Program-made: the position numbers and the translations under genes | Part shown: positions 53,092 through 61,625 of the stretch, piece by piece | Position numbering within the stretch: position 1 is the first letter of the stretch | How the letters are laid out: every line of letters starts with the position of its first letter | Notes under the pieces: model-generated | The model's input: only the letters and a program-made list of their open reading frames with translations | Databases searched by the model: none | Told to the model about the DNA's origin: nothing | Assembly: GCA_023228825.1 (NCBI GenBank) | Contig: JALOAL010000002.1 | Location: 62,001-126,000, forward strand | Length of the DNA: 64,000 bases | Origin: Dehalococcoidia bacterium | GTDB taxonomy: Bacteria > Chloroflexota > Dehalococcoidia > UBA2979 | Direction of reading: 5' to 3'

Positions 53092-54378
53092 ATGTCTGGA
53101 CCGCTGACTGGCGTCCGCGTCCTGGACTTCACGCAGGTGATCGCCGGGCCCATGGGGGCGCAGCACCTGGCGGACATGGGTGCGGACGTCGTGAAGGTGG
53201 AGCCGCTGGCGGGGGAGCCCTGGCGGCTCACGGCGCAGTTCATGCCGGGGGAATCGAAGGCCTACCACGTCCTCAACCGCGGCAAGCGTTCGCTGGCGCT
53301 GGACCTGCAGCACCCGGCGGCGCGGGAAACCGTCCGCCGGCTGGTGAAGACCATGGACGTGGTGGTCATCAACTATCGGCCGGACGTGGCCGCCCGCCTG
53401 GGCATTGACTACGAGACGTTGAGCGCGGTGAAGCCGGACCTGATCTACGTGGATTCCACGGCCTTTGGGCGCAATGGTCCGTGGGCCAACAAGCCTGGCT
53501 ACGACATTGTGGCGCAGGCGGTGTCCGGTGTGCTCTCGGCGGCGGCGAGGTTCGACGAGCACGGGACGCCAGTGCTGATGATGGGCGGGCTCCCGGTGCT
53601 GGACCTGGCCACCGGCTACGCGATTGGGATGGCGACGGTGGCGGCGCTCTACCACCGCGCGCTCACCGGCGAGGGGCAGTTGGTGGAGACCTCGCTGCTG
53701 CAGACCGGCCTCATCCTGCAGCACGGCCGCTTCTCCTCGTTGCCGGCGGCGGACGTCACCGGACGCACGCGCTACCTGGAGGACCTGCAGCGCTCCCGTG
53801 AAAACGGCGAGGGCTACCAGGCGTTCGTCCAGCGCCAGCGCGCGCAATACGAGGCGGGCCAGGTGGCGAACATCTACTACCGCGTCTACTACACCAGCGA
53901 CGGAGCCATCGCCGTGGGCAACCTTTCGCCCGGCCTGCGCAAGAAGTTCCGGGAGGCGATGGGCATTGAGTACGACCCGCGCGACGACGACCCGAACTAC
54001 GACGCTGCCTCCCCGGAGGCGCTGGAGTTCGGACTGCGGCTCCGCGACGAGGTGGAGGCGAAGTTCCGCGAGCACCCCTCCGCATACTGGAGCGACTACC
54101 TGGACGCACAGGGCATCCCGAACGGGGAACTGACGTTCACGGAGGAACTGCTGGAGCACGAGCAGGTGCGCGCCAACAACTACTTCGTGGAACTGGAGCA
54201 CGAACTGCTGGGCGGGGGTGAGTTCCAGCCCGCGCCGCCGTTCCAGATGCAGAAGACGCCGCTGCGGCCCACCAAGTCCTCGCCACCCCTGGGCGCGCAT
54301 GCGGACGAGGTGCTGGCGGAGGTGGGCTTCACGGTCGAGGAGGTCGAGACGCTTCGGCAGGACGGCGCAATCCTGTAG
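53092..54378 (+). CDS. CaiB/BaiF family (class III) CoA transferase
   Basis: 428 residues. Opens PLTGVRVLDFTQVIAGPMGAQHLADMGADVVKVEPL, the family signature; LNRGKRSLALDLQ, ADVVVINYRPDVAARLG-type and GYDIVAQAVSG blocks follow, with a likely catalytic Asp in PVLDLATGY. Moves CoA between carboxylic acids; substrate unknown. The start at 53092 has AGGGGAG just upstream. Middle insert (about 265-345) is acidic. Confidence 0.9.
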   Translation: MSGPLTGVRVLDFTQVIAGPMGAQHLADMGADVVKVEPLAGEPWRLTAQFMPGESKAYHVLNRGKRSLALDLQHPAARETVRRLVKTMDVVVINYRPDVAARLGIDYETLSAVKPDLIYVDSTAFGRNGPWANKPGYDIVAQAVSGVLSAAARFDEHGTPVLMMGGLPVLDLATGYAIGMATVAALYHRALTGEGQLVETSLLQTGLILQHGRFSSLPAADVTGRTRYLEDLQRSRENGEGYQAFVQRQRAQYEAGQVANIYYRVYYTSDGAIAVGNLSPGLRKKFREAMGIEYDPRDDDPNYDAASPEALEFGLRLRDEVEAKFREHPSAYWSDYLDAQGIPNGELTFTEELLEHEQVRANNYFVELEHELLGGGEFQPAPPFQMQKTPLRPTKSSPPLGAHADEVLAEVGFTVEEVETLRQDGAIL

Positions 54379-54416
54379 CGGCGTGCGCACGTGGGCGTCG
54401 GGCTCGCCAGGCCGTG

Positions 54417-54457
54417 ACCTGACGGGTTGTCTCTTGGACCTGATGCGTTGTCTCTTG
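54417..54457 (+). repeat. Tandem 20-bp direct repeats in a promoter
   Basis: ACCTGACGGGTTGTCTCTTG (54417-54436) and ACCTGATGCGTTGTCTCTTG (54438-54457) differ at two positions and are 21 bp apart, i.e. two helical turns. The second copy covers the -35 of the ABC operon promoter. Confidence 0.75.
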
Positions 54458-54477
54458 CAAATAATCGCAGGTAGAGT
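54448..54477 (+). promoter_or_regulatory. Promoter of the peptide-type ABC operon
   Basis: TTGTCT (54448-54453), 18 bp, TAGAGT (54472-54477), 37 bases before the first gene. Overlaps the second direct repeat. Confidence 0.5.
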
Positions 54478-54514
54478 AGCGACCGGCACGAAATGCGGTG
54501 CGGGAGGCGATTCG

Positions 54515-56125
54515 ATGGTCCGAAGGTTTGGCTGGTCCACCCCCCTGGTGGCGTTGCTGGCCCTCGTTGCGCTGGTCGGCGTGGCGTGTGGCGGCGACGA
54601 GGACGGGAGCACGGGGGGCTCGGCGGACAACGATGGGCGCGCCCTGGTGGTGGCGCTGACCAGCGAGCCCAGCAACCTCAGCCCCGTCTTCCTGGACGTG
54701 AACGCGGGCAACTGGAAGATCTTCAGCGGTCTGGTCGCCTTTGACCAGGATCTGCAGTTGGTGCCGGACCTGGCCGCAGAGATGCCGGAGTACAGCGAGG
54801 ACGGGCGCACGGTGACGGTGCGCCTCCGCCAGGACGTGACGTTCCACGACGGAGAGCCGCTGACCTCGGAAGACGTAGTCTTCACCTGGAACGCGATCCT
54901 GGACACGGACGTGGCCACGCCGATCCGCGAGCGCCTGGCGCTGGACGGACTGATCGAGGGCGTGCGCGCGGTGGACGAGTTCACCGTGGAGTTCACGCTC
55001 TCGCGCATGGACCCGGCGTTCATGGAGCGCCTCTACACCGGTATCGTGCCGGCGCACCTGCTGGAGGGGGAGGACCTCAACTCCACCTCGTTCAACCGGG
55101 AGCCGGTGGGTACGGGGCCGTATCGGTTCGCGTCATGGGTCGCCGGCGACCGCCTCGTCTTCGAGGCGTACGAGGACTACTACGGCGGCGCGCCGGCCAT
55201 CAAGCGCGTGGTCTTCACCTTTGTCCCGGACGAGAACGCGCGCGCCGCGCTGATGGGCAACGGGGAGATCGACTTCACCCGCATGTCGCCCCGCCTTGCT
55301 GAGAACTTCGAGGCGAACGAGGACGTGCGCGTGGTGCAGGTACCCAGCGCGTCCATGTACCAACTGACGCTGCCCAACAAGCACCCGGCGATCTCGGACG
55401 TCCGCGTGCGGCAGGCGTTGTCGATGGCCGTGAACCGCGAGGAGATGGCGGCCACGCTGATCGGACCGCTGGGACAGCCGGCCTACGGGCCGTTCCGTGA
55501 GGGCCACTGGGCGTATGACGACAGCGGCCACGTCGACTACGACCCGCAGGGCGCGCGCGACCTGCTGGCGGAGGCAGGCTGGACCGAGAGCGACTCGCAG
55601 GGCTTCCTGCTGAAGGACGGGGAGCGGCTGACCTTCACGATCCTCTACCTGGCCAGCAACGCGGAGGACCAGGAGTTCGCGCTCGCTCTGGCGAGCGACT
55701 TCCAGGAGATCGGCGTGGACGCCCGGGTGGAGGTGGGCTCCAACCCCGGCTACCAGGACCGGTTGGACGCGGACGCGTTCTTCCATGGCGTGGGCATGCC
55801 GTATGACCCCGAGTACGTCATGCGCGCGCGCTTCCACTCGGACTACGCGGACGTGGCCGCCAACCCCGCGGGCATGGCGAACCCGGACGTGGATGCCGCC
55901 CTTGATGCGTCCCGAGCCACCCTGGACCCGGAGGAGCGACGCGAGGCGTTCATCGACCTCCAGCGCGCGCTGCTGGAGGATGGCAGTTACCTGATCATCG
56001 CGGAGCGCCCCACCGTCGTGCTGGTCTCCGCAGACATCGAGGGACTGGTGCCGCAGATGGCAGGCTCTCCGCACGCATTCGTCCGAGGCCTCTCGTGGAA
56101 CCTCGAGGACTGGTCCTGGAAGTAA
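54515..56125 (+). CDS. Peptide/nickel ABC substrate-binding lipoprotein
   Basis: Family 5 extracellular solute-binding protein, 536 residues. A lipoprotein signal (MVRRFGW...VALVGVAC, Cys near 25) and a Gly/Asp/Ser linker anchor it outside the membrane. Family motifs: LVPDLAAEMPEYSEDGRTVTVRLRQDVTFHDGEPLTSEDVVFTWN, FNREPVGTGPYRF, VRQALSMAVNREEM. The ligand could be peptide, nickel or another solute. ATG 54515 has GGGAGG 7 bases upstream. First of five genes. Confidence 0.92.
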   Translation: MVRRFGWSTPLVALLALVALVGVACGGDEDGSTGGSADNDGRALVVALTSEPSNLSPVFLDVNAGNWKIFSGLVAFDQDLQLVPDLAAEMPEYSEDGRTVTVRLRQDVTFHDGEPLTSEDVVFTWNAILDTDVATPIRERLALDGLIEGVRAVDEFTVEFTLSRMDPAFMERLYTGIVPAHLLEGEDLNSTSFNREPVGTGPYRFASWVAGDRLVFEAYEDYYGGAPAIKRVVFTFVPDENARAALMGNGEIDFTRMSPRLAENFEANEDVRVVQVPSASMYQLTLPNKHPAISDVRVRQALSMAVNREEMAATLIGPLGQPAYGPFREGHWAYDDSGHVDYDPQGARDLLAEAGWTESDSQGFLLKDGERLTFTILYLASNAEDQEFALALASDFQEIGVDARVEVGSNPGYQDRLDADAFFHGVGMPYDPEYVMRARFHSDYADVAANPAGMANPDVDAALDASRATLDPEERREAFIDLQRALLEDGSYLIIAERPTVVLVSADIEGLVPQMAGSPHAFVRGLSWNLEDWSWK

Positions 56126-56126
56126 C

Positions 56127-57101
56127 GTGATCGCCGTCGTCGGTCGCCGTCTGCTGGCGCTGCCACTGATCCTGTTCGCGGTGGCGCTGCTGGTGTTCCT
56201 GCTGGCATGGGCCTCGCCGTATGACCCGGCGGAGGCCTACGTGCAGGGCGCGGCGGCCGGCGACGCGCTGACGCCGGAACTGCGGGAGCAGTTCGAGCGC
56301 GCGTGGGGCCTGGAGGACCCCATGCCGGTGCAGTTCCTGAGTTGGCTGGGACGGCTGGTGCAGGGCGACCTGGGCGAGTCGCGCTACCTCTCCGGCGCTC
56401 CGGTAGTGGACGCGCTGAAGGACCGCGCGTACCCGTCGCTGGTGTTGCTCGGATCGGCGCTCGGCGTGGTGCTGGTGGGGGCGTTGCTGGCGGGCGTGGC
56501 GGCTGCTGCGTTCCGCGACTCGCCGCTGGACTGGCTGATCCGGACGTCGGCCTACGCGGCCACGTTCGTGCCCTCGTTCTGGGTGGCGCTGCTGGCGGTG
56601 TTCGTCTTCGCGGTGCAACTGGACTGGCTGCCGGCGGCGGGCGCGTCCAACCTCCGCAGCGTGGACGGCGGCCGCGTGGAGTTCCGCCACCTGCTGCTGC
56701 CCATGCTCACGCTGGCGCTCACCCAGCACGGCTGGTTCACGCTCTACGTGCGCGACACGCTGCTGGAGGTGCTCCGAGACGACTACGTCCGCTTCGCGGA
56801 GGCACAGGGCGTGGGGCGGGTCGCCGTGCTCTTCCGGCACGCGCTGCCGAACGCCCTTATCCCCTTCGTCACGCTGATCGGCACCCACATCCCGGAACTC
56901 ATCGGCGGGTCGATCCTGATCGAGAGCGTGTTCGGATGGCCCGGGCTCGGAAACCTGACGCGCCAGGCGGCCATCGCGGTCGACATCCCGCTGTTGCTGG
57001 CCATCGTGCTCGTGGGCGCGGTCCTGGTGGTGCTGGGCAACCTCATCGCCGACCTGCTCTACCGCGTCATCGACCCCCGCATCCGGGAGTCCATGCGATG
57101 A
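56127..57101 (+). CDS. ABC permease, DppB type
   Basis: 324 residues, six membrane spans. Typical N-terminal span and loop (ASPYDPAEAYV...FERAWGLEDPMPVQFLSWLGRLVQGDLGES), EAA loop EAQGVGRVAVLFRHALPNALIPFVT and C-terminal IESVFGWPGLGNL, all usual in DppB. The GTG start lies one base after the solute-binding gene; the stop overlaps the next permease. Confidence 0.93.
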   Translation: MIAVVGRRLLALPLILFAVALLVFLLAWASPYDPAEAYVQGAAAGDALTPELREQFERAWGLEDPMPVQFLSWLGRLVQGDLGESRYLSGAPVVDALKDRAYPSLVLLGSALGVVLVGALLAGVAAAAFRDSPLDWLIRTSAYAATFVPSFWVALLAVFVFAVQLDWLPAAGASNLRSVDGGRVEFRHLLLPMLTLALTQHGWFTLYVRDTLLEVLRDDYVRFAEAQGVGRVAVLFRHALPNALIPFVTLIGTHIPELIGGSILIESVFGWPGLGNLTRQAAIAVDIPLLLAIVLVGAVLVVLGNLIADLLYRVIDPRIRESMR

Positions 57102-58027
57102 GCGCCGTGCCCACCACCCCCGGCGCCCCGGGCGCCGCCGGCACCCCGGGCATCGAGGCGCAGCGGACGGGGCGGGTGCGCCGCTTCCTGGGCCGCAAGC
57201 GGCCCGTGACGGTGATCGTGGCGGCCTCCGTGCTGGGGCTGCTGGTGTTGGCCGCCGTGACCGCGGACTTTGTGCGGCCGATGGACAGCCGAGGCATCAA
57301 CCTGGCGCGTTCGCTGGAGGCGCCCTCGCTCGCACATCCCATGGGGACGGACCAGGTGGGGCGCGACCTGCTGACGCTGGCGGTGCACGGACTGAGGCTC
57401 TCCTTCGGGGTCAGCATCCTGGCCGCGATGGGGGCAATGGCCGTGGGCGCGCTGATCGGCGTGGCTGCGGGGACGCTGGGCGGGCGCGCGGACGGCGTGA
57501 TGATGCGCGGCATTGACGTCTTCCAGTCGCAGAACCACTTCCTCTTCGCCATCCTCATCGTCGTCCTGTTCCGCCCCACGCTGGGCGGCGCGGGCGCCAT
57601 CGCGCTGTCGGTGGCGGTGACGCACTGGGTGCAGGTGGCCCGCATCGTTCGAGGTGAACTGCTCTCGCTGCGCGAGCGGCCGTTCGTGCAGGCGGCGGTG
57701 AACGGCGGGGTGGGACGCGCCCGGCTGGCCACCCGGCACTTCCTTCCGCACCTGATCCCGCAACTGGGCCTGGCGTTCGTGCTCATGATGCCGCACGCGA
57801 TCTTCCACGAGTCGGGCCTCTCCTTCCTTGGACTGGGGATGCCGCCGGACCAGGCGTCGTTGGGGAACCTGCTGTCGGATAGCCGCAGGTCGCTGATGCT
57901 GGGCGGCTGGTGGACGGCGTTCTTCCCGGGCGCCCTCATCTTCATCGCGTCGCTCTGCGTCGGCGTCGTGGGGGAGTACGTGCGCGAGCGCTCCAACCCC
58001 CGGTGGCGCTCGGAACTGGAGTTGTAG
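57098..58027 (+). CDS. ABC permease, DppC type
   Basis: 309 residues, six spans. Ala/Gly/Pro-rich N-terminus, then HPMGTDQVGRDLL (DppC signature, near residue 85), EAA-like loop GVGRARLATRHFLPHLIPQL and ESGLSFLGLGMPPDQASLGNLLSD. ATG 57098 overlaps the dppB-type stop (ATGA). Confidence 0.93.
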   Translation: MSAVPTTPGAPGAAGTPGIEAQRTGRVRRFLGRKRPVTVIVAASVLGLLVLAAVTADFVRPMDSRGINLARSLEAPSLAHPMGTDQVGRDLLTLAVHGLRLSFGVSILAAMGAMAVGALIGVAAGTLGGRADGVMMRGIDVFQSQNHFLFAILIVVLFRPTLGGAGAIALSVAVTHWVQVARIVRGELLSLRERPFVQAAVNGGVGRARLATRHFLPHLIPQLGLAFVLMMPHAIFHESGLSFLGLGMPPDQASLGNLLSDSRRSLMLGGWWTAFFPGALIFIASLCVGVVGEYVRERSNPRWRSELEL

Positions 58028-58030
58028 GCG

Positions 58031-58963
58031 ATGCCAGCCATCGAGGCGCGAGCGCTGAGCGTGGGGTTCCGCACGGAGCGGGGCGTGGTGCAGGCGCTGT
58101 CCGACGCCTCCTTCGCGATCGAGCGGGGGGAGACGCTGGTGGTGATCGGCGAGAGCGGCAGCGGCAAGACCGTGCTCGCCCACGCACTGATGCGGCTCCT
58201 GCCTCGCAACGTCACGCTGGCCGGGGAAGTGGACCTGGAGGGCCAGCCACTGCTCGCGCTGCCGGAGGACGAGATGCGCCGCGTGCGAGGGCGGCGCATG
58301 GCGCTGATCCCGCAGGGCGCCGGCTCCGCGCTGAACCCGGTGCGCCGCGTCGGCGGGCTGATGCTGGAGATGGCCCGCGTCCGTGGCCTGGGCCAGGGCG
58401 AGGCGCGCGAGGCGCTGGACGGGTCCCTGCGCGAACTCGGACTGTCGTTCCAGCAGGTGGCGGAGCGCTACCCGCACCAGTTGTCCGGTGGCATGCAGCA
58501 ACGGGTGGTGAACGCGATGGCGATGGTGGGCGAGCCGTCCGTGGTGATCGCCGACGAACCGACGCACGGCATGGACCCCGAACTGGTGGACACGACCGCC
58601 GAGCAACTCGGCATGATCGCGCGGCGGGGTGCGGCGCTCCTGGTGATCACGCACGACCTGAGGCTCGCGGAACGCCTGGGGGGCCGCACCGCCCTCATCT
58701 ACTCGAGTTACATCGTGGAACTGCGGGACACCGCAGCCTTTTTCTCGCAGCCGGAGCACCCCTACGGCCGGGCGCTGCTCGGGGCGCTGCCCGAGCACGG
58801 CGGCGTCGCCATCCCCGGCGTGTCGCCTGAACTGACGCAACTCCCGCGTGCCTGCGCGTTCGCGCCGCGCTGCCCCGCGCGCTTCGAGCCCTGCGACGAG
58901 GCGGTGCCGCCGATGTTCCCGCTGCCCGGCGGTGGAGAGGCGCGGTGCTACCTCCATGCTTAG
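58031..58963 (+). CDS. ABC ATPase, DppD type
   Basis: 310 residues. Walker A GESGSGKT, Q-loop IPQGAGSALNP, signature LSGGMQQRV, Walker B VIADEPTHGMD, and the C-terminal oligopeptide-transporter tail with the zinc/iron Cys pattern (CAFAPRCPARFEPCDE). Three bases after the permease; overlaps the next ATPase. Confidence 0.94.
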   Translation: MPAIEARALSVGFRTERGVVQALSDASFAIERGETLVVIGESGSGKTVLAHALMRLLPRNVTLAGEVDLEGQPLLALPEDEMRRVRGRRMALIPQGAGSALNPVRRVGGLMLEMARVRGLGQGEAREALDGSLRELGLSFQQVAERYPHQLSGGMQQRVVNAMAMVGEPSVVIADEPTHGMDPELVDTTAEQLGMIARRGAALLVITHDLRLAERLGGRTALIYSSYIVELRDTAAFFSQPEHPYGRALLGALPEHGGVAIPGVSPELTQLPRACAFAPRCPARFEPCDEAVPPMFPLPGGGEARCYLHA

Positions 58964-59672
58964 CGCGCAGGGCATCGAGCGGCGCTACGGACGAGGCCAC
59001 TCGCAGGTGCGGGCGGTGGACGGCGTATCGCTGGATCTGAGGCCGGGGCAACGCCTCGCGGTGGTGGGGCGCAGCGGCTCGGGCAAGTCCACGCTGGCGC
59101 GCGTGCTGGCGCTGCTGGAGGCGCCAGACGCCGGCAGCGTGAGCGTAGACGGGACGGTAGTAACGGCCTTCGGGATGCGCACGCCTCGGCCTCTGCGGCG
59201 CGCGGTGCAGTTGATCTGGCAGTCTCCCCGCCTCGCGTGTGACCCGCGCCTCCGCATCCGCGAGATCGTGCTGGAGCCCCTCATTGCCAACGGCCTGGTC
59301 GGCCGCGCCCGAGACGAACGCGACCAGGTGGTGCGGCACTGGGCCGCGCGCCTCGGCATTGCGGACGAGTTGCTGGAGCGCTTCCCGCACGAGGTCTCGG
59401 ATGGCCAGTTGCAGCGCGCCTGCCTCGCTCGCTCGCTCGCCCTCGAACCCCGCTACCTGATCTGCGACGAGATGAGTTCGATGCTGGACGTCTCCACGCA
59501 GGCCGCGCTGCTGGAGGTGGTGGCGGAGGAGCAGCGCAGGCGCGACATGGGCGTGCTGCTGGTCACGCATGACCACATCCTGGCCGACCACTGGTGCCAC
59601 GACCGCATTGAGTTGGTCGACGGCCGCGTCAAGGACGCCCGCGAGTCGGCCTCGGCGCTGAGCGGACGTTGA
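58956..59672 (+). CDS. ABC ATPase, DppF type, short and atypical
   Basis: 238 residues, about 80 fewer than most DppF because the C-terminal tail is missing. Walker A GRSGSGKST is intact, but the signature is VSDGQLQRA (not LSGGQ) and the Walker B/D-loop is ICDEMSSMLD rather than DEPTSALD; the switch His is in THDHILADH. Short NikE-like ATPases are similar. It pairs with DppD as a heterodimer. The ATG lies inside the end of dppD. Confidence 0.88.
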   Translation: MLSAQGIERRYGRGHSQVRAVDGVSLDLRPGQRLAVVGRSGSGKSTLARVLALLEAPDAGSVSVDGTVVTAFGMRTPRPLRRAVQLIWQSPRLACDPRLRIREIVLEPLIANGLVGRARDERDQVVRHWAARLGIADELLERFPHEVSDGQLQRACLARSLALEPRYLICDEMSSMLDVSTQAALLEVVAEEQRRRDMGVLLVTHDHILADHWCHDRIELVDGRVKDARESASALSGR

Positions 59673-59870
59673 CCCGCGTCGTATCCTGCCGCAATCGAGC
59701 CGGGGGAGTTGGAGACCAGTGACCGCGGGCCACGTGCTGCCAGAAGGCGACCTCGATCGGGTCCGAGCACCCTCCTACCTATGCCAGCCCACCAACATCT
59801 TCTGGGGCTGAGCGATCCGTAACCGCCGCGAGCGCACCAGGTGGTCCATCGGGAGGCTGACCAGAGGGGA

Positions 59871-59900
59871 CGGCGGCCGGAATGCCGGAGTGCGCCGCCG
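59871..59900. terminator. Hairpin between two importer operons
   Basis: CGGCGG/CCGCCG outer stem with an inner CCGG/CCGG stem, 11 bases after the stop of the leftward ATPase fusion. Shared terminator of converging operons is likely but has no U-run. The rest of the 238-bp gap shows nothing. Confidence 0.45.
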
Positions 59901-59910
59901 GTGCTCACGC

Positions 59911-61623
59911 TTACCCGCGTCCTACCCCTCGCAAATCCTCGAGGCTGTACGGGAGCACCAGCGGCCGGCCGGTGCGGGCGTCCGTGACCACAGCCGCCTC
60001 CACGCCGAACACATCGCGCACCAGTGCTGGCGTCACCACCTCACGAGGGCTGCCTGTGGCTACCACCCGCCCCTGGTGCATGACGACCAGGTGGTCGGCG
60101 TAGCGGCAGGCCTGGCTCAGGTCGTGCAGGACCATCACCACCGTGCGGCCCTCGTCCCGGTTCAGGGCGCGCACCAGGTCCAGCACCTCCACCTGGTGTG
60201 CGATGTCCAGGAACGTGGTGGGCTCGTCCAGCAGCATGATCGGCGTCTGACGGGCCAGCGCCATGCCGAGGAACGCCCGCTGGCGCTGGCCCCCGGACAG
60301 TGCGTCCGTGGTGCGGTGCCGCAGATCCGCGGTGTGCGTGGTCGCCAGCGCCGCTTCCACGGCGCGTTCGTCCTCTGCGCTCCACTGGCGGTACCAGCGC
60401 TGGTGCGGCGTCCGCCCGCCGGCCACCAGGTCAGCCACGGTCACGTCCACCGGGGCAACCGGCGCCTGCGGGAGCAGGCCCAGGCACTGCGCCAGCGCTC
60501 GACGCCTGGCGCGGTGCAGGGGCTCACCGTCCAGGAACGAGCCGCCCGCAGAAGGCTTGAGGAGGCGTGCCAGGGCGCGGAGTAGCGTGGACTTCCCGCA
60601 GGCGTTCGGCCCCACGATGGCCGTGATCGCCCCGTCCGGCACTTCCACCGACAGACGCTCCGCCACCACGCACCGGTCGTACGCCAGCGTGGCGTCGACC
60701 GCGCAGAGGCGGCACGGACGCGGGAGCATCGAGGCGGCCTCGGCGCCCGGGTTGCCCTCCGGGAGTGCGGGCGCTCCCAGGGGGACGCAGATGGGCGCGC
60801 CCGTCCGGGGATGGGCGACGACCTCGGTCGCGATGCCGAAGACCCGCGCAAGGATCTCCGGCCGCACGACCTCCGCCGGCGTCCCCTGGGCGACGATGCG
60901 TCCGTCCCGCATGGCCACCACGTGGTCGCTGACGCGCGCGGCCTCGTTCACGTCGTGCAGGACCATGGCCACCGTCTTGCCTTCGTTGCGGTTCAGGCGC
61001 TGGACCAGGTCCAGCACCTCCTGCTGGTGGGCGATGTCCAGGTAGGTCGTGGGCTCGTCCAGCAGGAGGATCGGCGTCTCCTGCGCCAGGGTCATGGCGA
61101 TCCACGCGCGCTGGCGCTGGCCGCCGGAGAGTTCGTCCACGGAACGGTCGCGCAGGTCGTCCACTCTGGCGAGCGTGATCGCGCGGTCGATCGCGATGCG
61201 GTCACGGTCGGTCGGTGGCGAGAACATCGCCTGGTGGGGGTAGCGCCCCCGCCGTACGAGGTCCTCGACGGTGATGGCATCGGGAGCGGCGGCGCCCTGC
61301 GGGAGCAGGCCCAGCCGGCGCGCTACCTCCTTCGTCGGTTGCCGGTGGACCGCCTCGCCGTCCAGTAGCGCCGCGCCGCGACGAGGCCGCAGCAGCCGGC
61401 CGAGCGCACGCAGGAGCGTGGACTTCCCGCACCCGTTCGGGCCGATGATCGTGGTGATCTGCCCGTCCGGCAGGTCCACCGACAGGTCGTGCACGATCTC
61501 CGGGCCGTCATAGGCCAGCGTGAGCCCTCGGGCGCTCAGGCGGCTCAGGACGTCGAGGTCATCGAGGGCGTGGAGGGTGTCTGGAGGTGGCTCGGAGGCG
61601 GGCGCGGGCAGGGTGGCGGTCAT
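59911..61623 (-). CDS. Tandem-fused double ATPase of an iron/B12-type importer
   Basis: 570 residues consisting of two complete FepC-like ABC ATPases. Half 1: Walker A GPNGCGKST (61-69), LSGGQRQRA (165-173), LLLDEPTTYLD (Walker B ~186-190), His in VLHDVNEA. Half 2: Walker A GPNACGKST (about 338-346), LSGGQRQRA (442-450), MLLDEPTTFLD, His in VLHDLSQA. A linker of about 25 residues (PLGAPALPEGNPGAEAA) joins them. Both halves keep all catalytic motifs and look like a duplication. It starts at ATG 61623 two bases after the permease stop; the open frame upstream shadows that permease gene. Confidence 0.93.
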   Translation of the reverse strand: MTATLPAPASEPPPDTLHALDDLDVLSRLSARGLTLAYDGPEIVHDLSVDLPDGQITTIIGPNGCGKSTLLRALGRLLRPRRGAALLDGEAVHRQPTKEVARRLGLLPQGAAAPDAITVEDLVRRGRYPHQAMFSPPTDRDRIAIDRAITLARVDDLRDRSVDELSGGQRQRAWIAMTLAQETPILLLDEPTTYLDIAHQQEVLDLVQRLNRNEGKTVAMVLHDVNEAARVSDHVVAMRDGRIVAQGTPAEVVRPEILARVFGIATEVVAHPRTGAPICVPLGAPALPEGNPGAEAASMLPRPCRLCAVDATLAYDRCVVAERLSVEVPDGAITAIVGPNACGKSTLLRALARLLKPSAGGSFLDGEPLHRARRRALAQCLGLLPQAPVAPVDVTVADLVAGGRTPHQRWYRQWSAEDERAVEAALATTHTADLRHRTTDALSGGQRQRAFLGMALARQTPIMLLDEPTTFLDIAHQVEVLDLVRALNRDEGRTVVMVLHDLSQACRYADHLVVMHQGRVVATGSPREVVTPALVRDVFGVEAAVVTDARTGRPLVLPYSLEDLRGVGRG

Positions 61624-61625
61624 GG

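Noticed and set aside
59673..59910. Cobalamin riboswitch or other RNA near the importer operon
   Set aside because: No conserved core found, and it lies downstream, not upstream, of the operon.
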